Source: CAZOJJ01 sp964580105 (GTDB taxonomy: Bacteria > Bacteroidota > Rhodothermia > Rhodothermales > Rubricoccaceae). From it: 64,000 nt of DNA. Below, piece after piece: positions 38,385 through 46,560 of the stretch; the stretch's first letter is position 1, and the number at the start of each line of letters is the position of its first letter. The notes below the pieces were generated by a model. It worked only from the letters and a program-made list of their open reading frames with translations. It did not search any database and had not been told where the DNA came from. The stretch lies in contig CAZOJJ010000010.1 in NCBI GenBank assembly GCA_964580105.1, positions 1-64,000 of the forward strand, written 5' to 3'. The position numbers and the translations under genes are program-made.

Positions 38385-40841
38385 TCAGCGCATCGCTTCC
38401 GCGGCGCGAGCGATGTCGGCGAGGAGGACGGCGGCCGTCACGTCGGCGCTGGCGCCGGGGCCGCGGATGACCAGCGGCTCCGGCGCGTACCGCTCGGTGT
38501 GGAAGGCCACGACGAGCGACGGCCCGCGAAGATCCGCCAGCGGCGAGCCGGCCTCGACGGCCTCCACGCCCGCCTCGATGGACCCGTCGGCGCGGAGGCG
38601 GGCAACGTACTGGTGCGCGCCGCCCGCCAGCCGCTCGGCCCAGGCCGCGTCGGCCTCGGGGAGGCGCGCCAGGAAGGCGGCGAGCGGAATTCCCCGCAGG
38701 GGTTCGGGCACGAGCGGCTCGACGGCGGCGTCGGCCGGATCCGTCGGCAGCCCCAGTTCGCGGGCGAGGGTGGCGAGCTTGCGCGCCACGTCGCGGCCGG
38801 AGAGGTCGTCGCGCGGGTCGGGCTCGGCGTAACCGAGGGCACGGGCGCGGGCGACGGCCTCGGAGAACGTGGCCCCCTCGCGCATCGCGTTGAAGACGAA
38901 GGCGAGCGTGCCCGAGAGCACCCCCTCGATGCGATGGATCGTGTCGCCCGTCCGCCGCAGGTCGCGCAGCGTGGCGATCACGCCGAGGCCGGCGCCGACG
39001 GTCGTCTCGTAGAGGTACGGCACCTCGCCCTCGACGGCGGCCTCCCGCGCGGCCTGCCACCGGGCCGCGTCCACGCTCGTCGCCGCCTTGTTGGGCGTGA
39101 CGACGGCGATGCCGGCCCGCAGGAGGTCGGCGTGGCGCGCGGCCACCTCCGCCGACGGCGTCGCGTCCACGACGACGAGGCGCTCCAGCCGCGCAGCCGT
39201 GAGCCGGCCGATGACGGCGTCGAGGTCGGCCGCCTCGGCCTCGGCGAGCCGGTCGAGCGCGTCGGGCGGCGCCAGGCCCCCTTCGTCGAACGCCATCCGC
39301 CGGGAGTTCGCCACGCCGACGAGGCGGAGGTTCAGGCGGTGCGCCTCGCGGAGCGCGGGCGCCTGGCGGTCGAGGAGGGCGAGGAGCGTCCGGCCGAGCG
39401 CGCCCGCGCCGATCACGAAGACGTGGGCGCGCGTGCGGCGGAGGGCGAACGCCTCGTGGAGCGCGCGCAGCGCCTGCGGCGCGTCGGCGCCGGCGACGAC
39501 GGCGGAGAGGTTGTGGTCGCTCGCGCCCTGCGCGATGGCGCGGACGTTGACGTGGGCCCGCCCGAGCGAGGCGAACATCTTGCCCGCCAGCCCCGGCGCG
39601 TCGCGCATGAAGTCGCCCACGGCGGCCACGACGGCCGCGCCCGGTTCGGCCTCGATGCCGTGGAGGTCGCCGCGCTCGCACTCGCGCCGGAAGGCCCTGC
39701 GGAGGAGGCGAACGGCGTCCTCCATCGCGCCCTCCTTGACGGCGAGACACAGGCTCCCCTCGCTCGACGCCTGCGCGATCAGTTGCACGTCGATGTGCGC
39801 GTCGGCCAGCACCGCGAACGCGCGCGCGGTGAGGTCGGGCACGCCAAGCACGCCCGCCCCGACGACCCGCACGAGCGCCGCGTCGCGCACGCACGTGACG
39901 GCCTTGATGCGCTCCGGCGTCGCCTCGTGCTCGGGGCCGATGACGGTCCCGGCGGCCTCCGGGTTCATCGTGTTCTTGATGACGAGCGGGATGCCCTTCC
40001 GCTGGAGCGGGCGCATCGTGCGCGGATGGAGCACCTTCGCGCCGAAGTGCGCCAGCTCGGCGGCCTCCTCGTACGAGAGGCGCGGGAGCGAGAACGCCTC
40101 CGGGACGACGCGCGGATCGGCCGAGAGGACGCCGTCCACGTCGGTCCATATGACACATTCGACGGCGTCGAGGGCACCGGCGAGGATCGTCGCCGTGTAG
40201 TCCGACCCCGAGCGGCCGAGGGTGGTCGTGACCCCCTCCGGGGTGGTGGCGATGAAGCCGGTGACGACGGCGAGGGTGCCTTCGGGAATCGCCGCGAAGC
40301 GCTCCCGGATGAGCCGGGCGGTCGCCTCGAAGTCCACGGCGGCCTCGCCGAAGGCGTCGTCGGTGCGGATGACCTCGCGGGCGTCGAGGGCAACGGCGTC
40401 GTGCCCGGCCGCCCGGAAGGCGGCGGCGACGAGCGGCCCCGAGGCACGCTCGCCCGCCGAGACGATGGCGTCCTGGAAGCGGCGGTCGCACGCACGGAGG
40501 AGGTAGACGCCGTCGAGCAGTTCGCGGACGCCGCCGAAGAGGGCGTCCAGATCGGCCCCGAGGCGGGCACGCTCGGCCGCCGGCGCGAGCGCGTCGAGCG
40601 CCTCGGCGTGGCGCTGGCGGAGTTCGGCGAGGATGGCCCCGTGCTCGCCCGTCCGCTCCCGGGCCGCCTCGATGGCCGCGAGGAGCCGGTCGGTCACCCC
40701 TCCGAAGGCCGACACGACGACGACGCGGCGGTGCCCCGGTGCCGCCGCGGCCACGAGTGCGACGACCCGCCGCACCCGCTCGGGCGTGCCGACGGAGGTG
40801 CCACCGAACTTGGCGACGTGGAACGGACGAGGAGCGGGCAT
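38385..40841 (-). CDS. thrA: Bifunctional aspartokinase / homoserine dehydrogenase
   Basis: The 818-residue product catalyses the first and third steps from aspartate to lysine, threonine and methionine. Aspartokinase part (1-about 450): VAKFGGTSVGTPERVRRVVA at the start, SAFGGVTDRLL, GRSGSDYTATILAGAL near 245, and two ACT domains (KAVTCVRDAALVRVVGAGVLG, AEPGAAVVAAVGDFMRDAPG). Homoserine dehydrogenase part (about 465-818): HVFVIGAGALGRTLLALL, VTPNKAATSVDAARW, YLYETTVGAGLGVIATLRDL, LSGTLAFVFNAMREGATFSE. Length equals ThrA (about 820). TACCTTGC on the minus strand (40872-40865) lies 24 bases before the ATG at 40841. Confidence 0.97.
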   Translation of the reverse strand: MPAPRPFHVAKFGGTSVGTPERVRRVVALVAAAAPGHRRVVVVSAFGGVTDRLLAAIEAARERTGEHGAILAELRQRHAEALDALAPAAERARLGADLDALFGGVRELLDGVYLLRACDRRFQDAIVSAGERASGPLVAAAFRAAGHDAVALDAREVIRTDDAFGEAAVDFEATARLIRERFAAIPEGTLAVVTGFIATTPEGVTTTLGRSGSDYTATILAGALDAVECVIWTDVDGVLSADPRVVPEAFSLPRLSYEEAAELAHFGAKVLHPRTMRPLQRKGIPLVIKNTMNPEAAGTVIGPEHEATPERIKAVTCVRDAALVRVVGAGVLGVPDLTARAFAVLADAHIDVQLIAQASSEGSLCLAVKEGAMEDAVRLLRRAFRRECERGDLHGIEAEPGAAVVAAVGDFMRDAPGLAGKMFASLGRAHVNVRAIAQGASDHNLSAVVAGADAPQALRALHEAFALRRTRAHVFVIGAGALGRTLLALLDRQAPALREAHRLNLRLVGVANSRRMAFDEGGLAPPDALDRLAEAEAADLDAVIGRLTAARLERLVVVDATPSAEVAARHADLLRAGIAVVTPNKAATSVDAARWQAAREAAVEGEVPYLYETTVGAGLGVIATLRDLRRTGDTIHRIEGVLSGTLAFVFNAMREGATFSEAVARARALGYAEPDPRDDLSGRDVARKLATLARELGLPTDPADAAVEPLVPEPLRGIPLAAFLARLPEADAAWAERLAGGAHQYVARLRADGSIEAGVEAVEAGSPLADLRGPSLVVAFHTERYAPEPLVIRGPGASADVTAAVLLADIARAAEAMR

Positions 40842-40964
40842 GGAGCGCGATGAAGAGGGGCGGCGCAAGGTAGCGTCGCGCGCTCGCCCGCCGCGCGTGC
40901 GGCTTCTTCGCAGTCCCTCAATTGACAGCCCCTCGGTGGACCTCGTAGTTTGGGTGTCCTCATC

Positions 40965-41037
40965 GGGGCTATAGCTCAGTTGGTAGAGCGCTTGAATGGC
41001 ATTCAAGAGGTCAGCGGTTCGAATCCGCTTAGCTCCA
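40965..41037 (+). tRNA. tRNA-Ala (GGC)
   Basis: 73 bases. Acceptor stem GGGGCTA pairs with TAGCTCC, with discriminator A at 41037. D arm AGCTCAGTTGGTAGAGC, anticodon loop ATGGCAT (anticodon GGC), T arm GGTTCGAATCC. CCA is not encoded. It lies 123 bases from the divergent thrA start and directly before the broken endonuclease gene. Confidence 0.97.
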
Positions 41038-41054
41038 CACCGCCCGATGGCTCT

Positions 41055-41510
41055 GTGGATTTGACGTCGGGTGCGAAGGGCGCTCTAGCCTGCCTCGCCT
41101 TCGACCGGCGCGCCATCGAAAAGGGGGCCGTGGTCAGCGTTCCTATGCTGGAGGCTCGCTACGATCGCGTCCTGGACTGGAACGGTCGACTCTACCGAGT
41201 GCAGATCAGGGTCTGTGATTCAGGGTCTGTGATTCAGGGTCTGTGATTCAGGGTCTGTGATCGCAACCCGGCTCACAGCGAGAACGCCGTCGTCGCCCAC
41301 CTTCGGTCGTTCGGGCACAACCGGTGCACGGCGACCGGCTACGACGGCACCGAGGTCGATGCCGTCGTGGCCTACCTGCCGCAGGTCGACGCCCTCTGCT
41401 GGTTCGAGCCCGCCGACGTCGAGGGCAGGACGGCGTTGACGATCCGGCTGGCGGCTCCGAGGAACGGGCAGCGCGCCGGCATCCGGTCGTACGAGGACTA
41501 CCGCTGGTAG
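41055..41510 (+). pseudogene. PD-(D/E)XK endonuclease-like gene broken by a 14-bp repeat
   Basis: The first part (GTG at 41055) reads VDLTSGAKGALACLAFDRRA, then VPMLEARYDRVLDWNGRLYR and VQIRVCD, then enters a 14-bp array and stops at 41244-41246. If three of the four 14-bp copies are removed, the frame goes on as RNPAHSENAVVAHLRSFGHN, ATGYDGTEVDAVVAYLPQVD and ends SYEDYRW with TAG at 41508-41510. The layout (KGxxxxLAx, RYDxVxDxxGRLYRVQxK, later a YxPExD-type strand) resembles the PDDEXK_5 group known from group I intron-linked endonucleases. The Lys after VQ is Arg here. Start uncertain. Confidence 0.72.
41206..41261. repeat. 14-bp tandem repeat (tcagggtctgtgat), four perfect copies
   Basis: Copies at 41206, 41220, 41234 and 41248. 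The unit includes codons of the endonuclease frame (atc agg gtc tgt gat), so one copy is native coding sequence. Confidence 0.97.
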
Positions 41511-41620
41511 GCGGGCCGAGGGCGCCCGCCCGGCAAGGTGTACCGGCGGTGACGCGGAAATCCGTGCCGCCCGGAAGGGCCGAAGCGGCGCAAAACACGC
41601 GGAATCCGCGCCGCGCGGTG

Positions 41621-41636
41621 TGGCAACGGCTTTGAA
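41621..41636 (+). promoter_or_regulatory. flgF: Sigma54-like promoter before flgF
   Basis: TGGCAACGGCTTTGAA at 41621-41636 has GG, ten bases, then GA, close to the GG-N10-GC rule of sigma54 (-24/-12). It starts 46 bases before the flgF ATG; the comparable site before flgB starts 48 bases before its ATG. The GC is GA here, so it is a weaker match. Confidence 0.45.
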
Positions 41637-41666
41637 AGGGCACGCGGCGGATCCATCCCCGCCCCC

Positions 41667-42380
41667 ATGCTCCTCCGCCTCCGCAACGCCGCCGTCTCGA
41701 TGGCCGAGCTCGTCCAGCGCCAGGACCGCACGGCCAACAACCTCGCCAACGCCAACACCGTCGGCTACCGCCGGGACCGCACCTTCACCCAGGTGCTCCG
41801 CGAGCGGCTCGACGCCGAGGGCGCGCCGCAGAGCGACCGCCGCACCGTCGGCTGGGCCGACCTCGCGCCCGGCGCGCTCGAACCCACCGGCAACCCGCTC
41901 GACGTGGCGCTCGAAGGCGAGGGCTTCTTCGTCGTGGCCGGCGACGACGGCGTGCCGCGCTTCACGCGCGCGGGCCGCTTCCTGATGGACGCCACCGGCA
42001 CGCTCCGCACGGCCGGCGGCCTGACCGTCCAGGGCACCGACGGCCCGATCCAGCTCCCGCCCGGCGGCCCCATCACCATCAGTGCCGAGGGCGTCATCGA
42101 GGTGAACGGGCAGCACGCCGGGCAGCTCCAGACGGTCACGTTCGTGGACCCGGCCGCCCTCCGCCGCTTCGACGGGACCGCCTTCGCCGCCGACGCCCCG
42201 CCGATCCCGCTCGAGACGCCCGCCGTGCGCCAGGGCTTCATCGAGGGCTCCAACGTGGACCCCATCCGCGAGATGACGGACATGATCGCGCACGTCCGCC
42301 TCTACGAGGCCCAGCAGAAGGTCATCCAGACGACCGACGGCATCCTCGGCCAGGTCACCCGCGACCTCGGCACGTTCTAA
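41667..42380 (+). CDS. flgF: Flagellar basal-body rod protein FlgF
   Basis: The 237-residue product forms part of the proximal rod. N-terminal rod motif NAAVSMAELVQRQDRTANNL and ANANTVGYRRDRT, the middle ALEGEGFFVVAGDDGVPRFT RAGRF block, and C-terminal VRQGFIEGSNVDPIREMTDM. The N-terminal ANNLANANT pattern is shared by rod and hook proteins. First gene of the run flgF-G-A-H-I-J-N-K-L; flgG starts 27 bases later. The sigma54-like site is upstream. Confidence 0.93.
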   Translation: MLLRLRNAAVSMAELVQRQDRTANNLANANTVGYRRDRTFTQVLRERLDAEGAPQSDRRTVGWADLAPGALEPTGNPLDVALEGEGFFVVAGDDGVPRFTRAGRFLMDATGTLRTAGGLTVQGTDGPIQLPPGGPITISAEGVIEVNGQHAGQLQTVTFVDPAALRRFDGTAFAADAPPIPLETPAVRQGFIEGSNVDPIREMTDMIAHVRLYEAQQKVIQTTDGILGQVTRDLGTF

Positions 42381-42407
42381 CGCACCCCGCACCAACCTCC
42401 CGATCCG

Positions 42408-43184
42408 ATGCTTCGCGCCCTCCGCACCGCCGCCCTCGGCATGAGCGCCCAGCAGGCCAGCGTGGACAACACGGCGAACAACCTTGCCAACGCCAACACG
42501 ACCGGCTTCAAGCGCGCCAACGTCGTCTTCCAGGACCTCCTCTACCAGTCCGTCCAGCGCGGCGGGCAGGGCGAGGCGCGCCCGGCGGCGATGCAGCTCG
42601 GAAGCGGCGCGGCCATCGTCGCCACCGAGCGGACGTTCACCCAGGGCAGCCTGGTGCAGACCGGCAACGCCCTCGACCTCGCCGTCAACGGCGACGGCTT
42701 CCTGCAGGTCCGCCGCCCGGACGGCACCGTCGCCTACACCCGCGACGGCGCGCTCACGCTCGACGCCGACGGCCGCGTGGTCACGCAGAGCGGCCTCGCC
42801 CTCGAACCCGACATCGAGGTGCCCATCGAGGCGCTGGAGGTGCAGGTCGGCGCCGACGGCATCGTGCGCGTGCGGCTCCAGAACGAGCCCGCGCCCCTCG
42901 AAATCGGGCAGATCGAGCTGGCGCGGTTCGCCAACCCGGCCGGCCTCCGCGCCCTCGGCGGCAACCTCTACGAGCAGACCGAGGCGAGCGGGGAGCCCAC
43001 CCTCGCACCGCCCGGCGAGGACGGCATGGGCCTCCTCCAGCAGGGCTTCCTGGAATCGTCCAACGTGGACGTGGTGCAGGAGATGGTGGACCTCATCACG
43101 GCGCAGCGCGCCTACGAGATGAACTCCAAGATGGTCACCACCAGCGAGGAGATGCTGCAGATCGCCAACAACATGAAGCGCTAG
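42408..43184 (+). CDS. flgG: Flagellar distal rod protein FlgG
   Basis: The 258-residue product has MLRALRTAALGMSAQQASVD and NTANNLANANTTGFKRANVV at the start, TQGSLVQTGNALDLAVNGDG and FLQVRRPDGTVAYTRDGALT in the middle, and GLLQQGFLESSNVDVVQEMV DLITAQRAYEMNSKMVTTSEEMLQ at the end, all close to FlgG of other phyla. It forms the distal rod that passes the P and L rings. flgA follows 5 bases later. Confidence 0.97.
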   Translation: MLRALRTAALGMSAQQASVDNTANNLANANTTGFKRANVVFQDLLYQSVQRGGQGEARPAAMQLGSGAAIVATERTFTQGSLVQTGNALDLAVNGDGFLQVRRPDGTVAYTRDGALTLDADGRVVTQSGLALEPDIEVPIEALEVQVGADGIVRVRLQNEPAPLEIGQIELARFANPAGLRALGGNLYEQTEASGEPTLAPPGEDGMGLLQQGFLESSNVDVVQEMVDLITAQRAYEMNSKMVTTSEEMLQIANNMKR

Positions 43185-43189
43185 CCCGG

Positions 43190-43939
43190 ATGCGAGGCCC
43201 GCGTCGATACCGTTTTCCCGTGAGATACCGTTTTCCCGTCAGCGCGGTCTGGCTGCTCGCCGCGCTCACGGCCCCCTGCGCGCCCTCCGCTCAGCCGTCG
43301 GCTGACCCGGCCGGGGCGGAGGCGCGCGTGCGGGCTGCGGCCGAGCGGTTCCTCGCCGAGCGCTTCCCCGAGACCGCCGCCCGCCTGGAGCCTCGCCTCC
43401 TCCGCCTCGGCGCCGAGGTGGACGGGGCCGCGACGCTCCACCTGGCGATGCCGGGCGCCGGCGGCGTGCCCACCGGCACCGTCCGTGCCGAGGTCTACGC
43501 CGACGGCGCCCGCGCGGGCTGGGCCCTGCTCTACGTCGCCCGCTACGACTCCGTGCTCGTCGCGCGGCGTGCGCTCCAGCGGGGCGACATCCTCGCGGCC
43601 GACGCCGTCGAGACGGCGTGGATGGAGACGACGCGGTTCCACGGCGAGCCCGCCCTGCCGGGTATGCTGCGGCGCGGCGCCCTCCCCACCGCCCGCCGCG
43701 CGCTCGACGCCGGCGAGGCCCTCCGCGCCACCGACCTCGCCTGGCCGGTGGCCGTGGACACCGGCGACGCCGTCCGCGTGCGCTACGCCCGGCGCGGCTT
43801 CCTGATGCTCCTCGACGGGCAGGCCCGCGAGCCCGGCGCCGTCGGCGAAACCATCCGCGTCTTCTGCCGGGACACCGGCGCCACCTACCGCGTCCGCCTC
43901 ACCGCCCCCGGCGAGGCCGACTGGCTCGACACCCTCTGA
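43190..43939 (+). CDS. flgA: Flagellar P-ring chaperone FlgA
   Basis: The 249-residue periplasmic protein assists P-ring (FlgI) assembly. The signal region MRGPRRYRFPV-RYRFPVSAV then WLLAALTAPCAPSAQ carries an 18-bp duplication (43206-43239) that doubles RYRFPV. The SAF/ChapFlgA part follows: VLVARRALQRGDILAADAVE near 125, GMLRRGALPTARRALDAGEA, and the end with GAVGETIRVFCRDTGATYRV. Position between flgG and flgH fits. flgH starts 9 bases later. Confidence 0.9.
   Translation: MRGPRRYRFPVRYRFPVSAVWLLAALTAPCAPSAQPSADPAGAEARVRAAAERFLAERFPETAARLEPRLLRLGAEVDGAATLHLAMPGAGGVPTGTVRAEVYADGARAGWALLYVARYDSVLVARRALQRGDILAADAVETAWMETTRFHGEPALPGMLRRGALPTARRALDAGEALRATDLAWPVAVDTGDAVRVRYARRGFLMLLDGQAREPGAVGETIRVFCRDTGATYRVRLTAPGEADWLDTL
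43206..43239. repeat. 18-bp duplication in the flgA signal region
   Basis: gataccgttttcccgt at 43206-43221 recurs at 43224-43239 with period 18. It encodes RYRFPV twice in the signal peptide n-region. Confidence 0.92.
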
Positions 43940-43948
43940 CCCACCGCC

Positions 43949-44551
43949 ATGCGCTCCTTCGTCCGCCTCGTCCTCCTCGCCGCGCTCGTGCCCACCGCCG
44001 CCGCCCAGTCGCTCTACAGCGAGGCCGTGGCGCGGCAGGTGGGCGACCTCCTGACGGTCGTGCTCGCCGAGCGCACGACGGCCCAGCGCCAGAGCGACTA
44101 CGCCGACCAGGGCACGGCCGGCTTCGCCGGCAGCGCGACGACCTCGGGCGACCTCGCCGGCCGCTTCGGCCTCGACGCCCGCTTCTCCTCCGACGCCTCC
44201 GCCACCAACCGCACGGCCCAGAGCGACCTGCTCTCCGGCACCCTCACCGTCCTCGTGACGGACGTGGACCCGGCGGGCAACCTGTACGTGGAGGGTGAGC
44301 GGCGGCTCAACGTGAACGGCGTCGGCCACCGGCTCTACGTCGCCGGGCTCGTCCGGCCCCGCGACATCCGCGCCGGCAACGTGATCCTCTCGCACCAGAT
44401 CGCCAACGCCGAGGTGGTCTACCGCCAGGACGGCCTCCGTAACCGCTTCTTCCGCCCCGCCACCCTCCTCAAGCTGGGCGCCGCCGCGCTCGTCGTGGCC
44501 GCCGTCATCGTAGGCGGCAGCCGGCTCAGCGCCGACACACCCGCCGAATGA
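43949..44551 (+). CDS. flgH: Flagellar L-ring protein FlgH, non-lipoprotein variant
   Basis: The 200-residue product matches FlgH in its core: RQVGDLLTVVLAERTTAQRQ, GTLTVLVTDVDPAGNLYVEG, ERRLNVNGVGHRLYVAGLVR and PRDIRAGNVILSHQIANAEV. FlgH is normally a lipoprotein; here the signal MRSFVRLVLLAALVPTAAAQ ends in an AxA-Q signal peptidase I site and the protein has no Cys. A hydrophobic helix near the C-terminus (LLKLGAAALVVAAVIVGGS, about 170-190) is also unusual. So it may anchor by that helix rather than by lipid. Its stop overlaps flgI start by 4 bases. Confidence 0.9.
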   Translation: MRSFVRLVLLAALVPTAAAQSLYSEAVARQVGDLLTVVLAERTTAQRQSDYADQGTAGFAGSATTSGDLAGRFGLDARFSSDASATNRTAQSDLLSGTLTVLVTDVDPAGNLYVEGERRLNVNGVGHRLYVAGLVRPRDIRAGNVILSHQIANAEVVYRQDGLRNRFFRPATLLKLGAAALVVAAVIVGGSRLSADTPAE

Positions 44552-45657
44552 CCATGCGCCGCTTCCTCCCGCTCCTCCTGCTGCTCGCCGTCTTCCCGGC
44601 GCAGGCCCAGACGGCCGCCTCGGCGCGGCTGAAGGACCTCGTCGTGCTCGAAGGCGCCGCTCCCGTCCAGGTCATCGGCTACGGCCTCGTCGTCGGTCTC
44701 GACCGCACGGGCGACCGGGCGCGCGGCACCTCCGGCTCGCCCTACACCGTGCAGGGCATCGCCAACATGCTCCAGCGGTTCGGCATCACCGTGGACCCGG
44801 CCCGCCTCGGCGCGCGCAACGCGGCGGCCGTGATGGTGACGGCCACGCTCGACCCGTTCAGCGGCCCCGGCAGCCGCCTCGACGTGACCGTCTCGGCCCT
44901 CGGCGACGCGCGCTCCCTCGCGGGCGGCGTGCTCCTCCAGACGCCGCTGCTCGACCCGATGTCGAACACCGTCTTCGCGATGGCGCAGGGGCCCGTTTCC
45001 ACAGGCACGCTGCTGGCCTCGGCGTCCGGCACCAGCCGCCGCACCGGCCCGACGAACACCGGCCGCGTGCCGGGCGGCGGCCTCGTCACCGCCGCCCCGC
45101 CGCTCACCCTCAGCACGACGACGGCCGGTCTCTTCCTCCGCAATCCCGACTTCACCAACGCCGCCAAGATCGCCGAGACCGTCAACGGCCGGTTCCCCGG
45201 CGCGGCGACGGCCGTCCACGCCGGGCTCGTCCAGGTGACGATCCCGCCCGAGGGCGGCCTCACGGGCCTGATGGCCGCCCTCGAAGCGCTCGAGGTCGAG
45301 GTGGACGTACCCGCCCGCGTCGTCGTCAACGAGCGGACGGGGACCGTCGTGGCCGGCGGCGACGTCCGCATCAGTGAGGCCATGATCACCTACGGCGGCC
45401 TCATGATCTCGACGCAGACCGACCCGGTCGTCTCCCAGCCCGAGCCCTTCTCGAACGGCCGGACGGTCGAGACGGCGGTCGGCGCGGCCGACATCGACCA
45501 GGCGCCCGCGCGCAGCGTCGTGCTGCCCCCCAACGCCGACGTGGCGCAGCTCGCCGCCGCCCTCAACGACCTCGGCCTCACCAGCCGCGACGTGATCGCC
45601 GTCTTCCAGGCGCTCGCCCGCGCCGGCGCCCTCCAGGGCGAACTCGTCATCCTCTAG
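44548..45657 (+). CDS. flgI: Flagellar P-ring protein FlgI
   Basis: The 369-residue protein has a signal peptide (RFLPLLLLLAVFPAQAQ) and the typical body: RLKDLVVLEGAAPVQVIGYG LVVGLDRTGDRARG near 25-60, VQGIANMLQRFGITVDPARL, MVTATLDPFSGPGSRLDVTV, and C-terminal PPNADVAQLAAALNDLGLTS RDVIAVFQALARAGALQGEL. It forms the periplasmic ring around the rod. A start at 44554 is equally possible (ATG ACC ATG). The flgJ-like gene follows 4 bases later. Confidence 0.97.
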   Translation: MTMRRFLPLLLLLAVFPAQAQTAASARLKDLVVLEGAAPVQVIGYGLVVGLDRTGDRARGTSGSPYTVQGIANMLQRFGITVDPARLGARNAAAVMVTATLDPFSGPGSRLDVTVSALGDARSLAGGVLLQTPLLDPMSNTVFAMAQGPVSTGTLLASASGTSRRTGPTNTGRVPGGGLVTAAPPLTLSTTTAGLFLRNPDFTNAAKIAETVNGRFPGAATAVHAGLVQVTIPPEGGLTGLMAALEALEVEVDVPARVVVNERTGTVVAGGDVRISEAMITYGGLMISTQTDPVVSQPEPFSNGRTVETAVGAADIDQAPARSVVLPPNADVAQLAAALNDLGLTSRDVIAVFQALARAGALQGELVIL

Positions 45658-45661
45658 CGTC

Positions 45662-45994
45662 ATGACCGTCTCCCCCCTCGCCACCGGCATCCCGGGCACC
45701 GACCCGCTCAACCGGGCCGACACGCCCGAGGAAGCCGCCGAGCAGTTCGAGGCCCTCCTCGTCCGCCAGTTCGTGGACGCGATGACGAAGGATCTCTTCA
45801 AGAGCACGCTCGCCGGCGGCGGCATCCCCGAGGCCCAGGCCGACGCCCAGCGCGAGGCGATGGTCAACGCGCTCACCGAGGAGCTCGTCGAGAGCGGGGC
45901 GATGCTCTTCCGCGACCTCCTCCTCCGCCAGTGGCAGCAGGAACCGCCGCCCGACGACCTCTACGGCCTCCTCGACGAAGCCGCCGCCTGGTAG
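45662..45994 (+). CDS. flgJ: FlgJ-type rod-assembly protein without muramidase domain
   Basis: The 110-residue product equals the N-terminal rod-capping domain of FlgJ: DTPEEAAEQFEALLVRQFVD, AMTKDLFKSTLAGGGIPEAQ and ALTEELVESGAMLFRDLLLR. The C-terminal glucosaminidase domain of enterobacterial FlgJ is missing, as in many other phyla; a separate muramidase must open the wall. The FlgN-like gene follows after 38 bases. Confidence 0.88.
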   Translation: MTVSPLATGIPGTDPLNRADTPEEAAEQFEALLVRQFVDAMTKDLFKSTLAGGGIPEAQADAQREAMVNALTEELVESGAMLFRDLLLRQWQQEPPPDDLYGLLDEAAAW

Positions 45995-46032
45995 CCCCGC
46001 GCTTAACTCCGCCCCGCCCGCACCGACAACCG

Positions 46033-46557
46033 ATGGACACCCCCTCTGCGCCCCCCACCACCGTGACCGACGCGCTCCTCGCCACCCTCGCCGACGAGGC
46101 CGCCACGCTCGACCGCCTCGCCGACGCCGCCGCCGCCCAGCTGGACACGCTGCGCACCGGCGACCACGTGCGGTTCGAGGAGGCCGGCCACGCCACGGCC
46201 GACGTCGTCGCCGAACTGGACCGTGTGGGGCAGACGCGCGCGCGGCAGCAGCGCCTCCTCGCCCGCACCGTCGGCGCCGACGAGGCCCTCGGCCTCGACG
46301 CGCTCGCCGGCCACCTCTCCGAGGCCGACGCCGTGCGCCTCCGCGAGGCCCGCGACCGTCTCCGCAGCGCCGCCACCGTCGCCGATGCCCGGTGCGACGC
46401 CCTCGCCTTCGCCCTCCACTATGCCGTCGAGCTGGGGCGCGAGACGCTCGCGGCATGGCAGGGCCTCGCCGCCCCGCGCCCGGCGCGGGTCTACACCGCC
46501 GGCGGTGCCGCCGCCCCGGCCGCGCCGGGCCGCGCGTTCCTCAACCAGACGGGCTGA
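46033..46557 (+). CDS. FlgN-like export chaperone for FlgK/FlgL
   Basis: The 174-residue product is helical and sits directly before flgK, the normal place for FlgN. It has ALLATLADEAATLDRLADAA, RFEEAGHATADVVAELDRVG and a long helix RLREARDRLRSAATVADARC, matching the FlgN coiled-coil layout in pattern rather than by a clear motif. The Ala/Pro-rich tail ends AFLNQTG. Assignment rests on position and helical pattern. ATG at 46033 is used; flgK starts 3 bases after its stop. Confidence 0.7.
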   Translation: MDTPSAPPTTVTDALLATLADEAATLDRLADAAAAQLDTLRTGDHVRFEEAGHATADVVAELDRVGQTRARQQRLLARTVGADEALGLDALAGHLSEADAVRLREARDRLRSAATVADARCDALAFALHYAVELGRETLAAWQGLAAPRPARVYTAGGAAAPAAPGRAFLNQTG

Positions 46558-46560
46558 GCG

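Noticed and set aside
40965..41510. Integration of a genomic island at tRNA-Ala
   Set aside because: No integrase, and no repeat of the tRNA 3' end is seen downstream; the endonuclease remnant alone is not enough.
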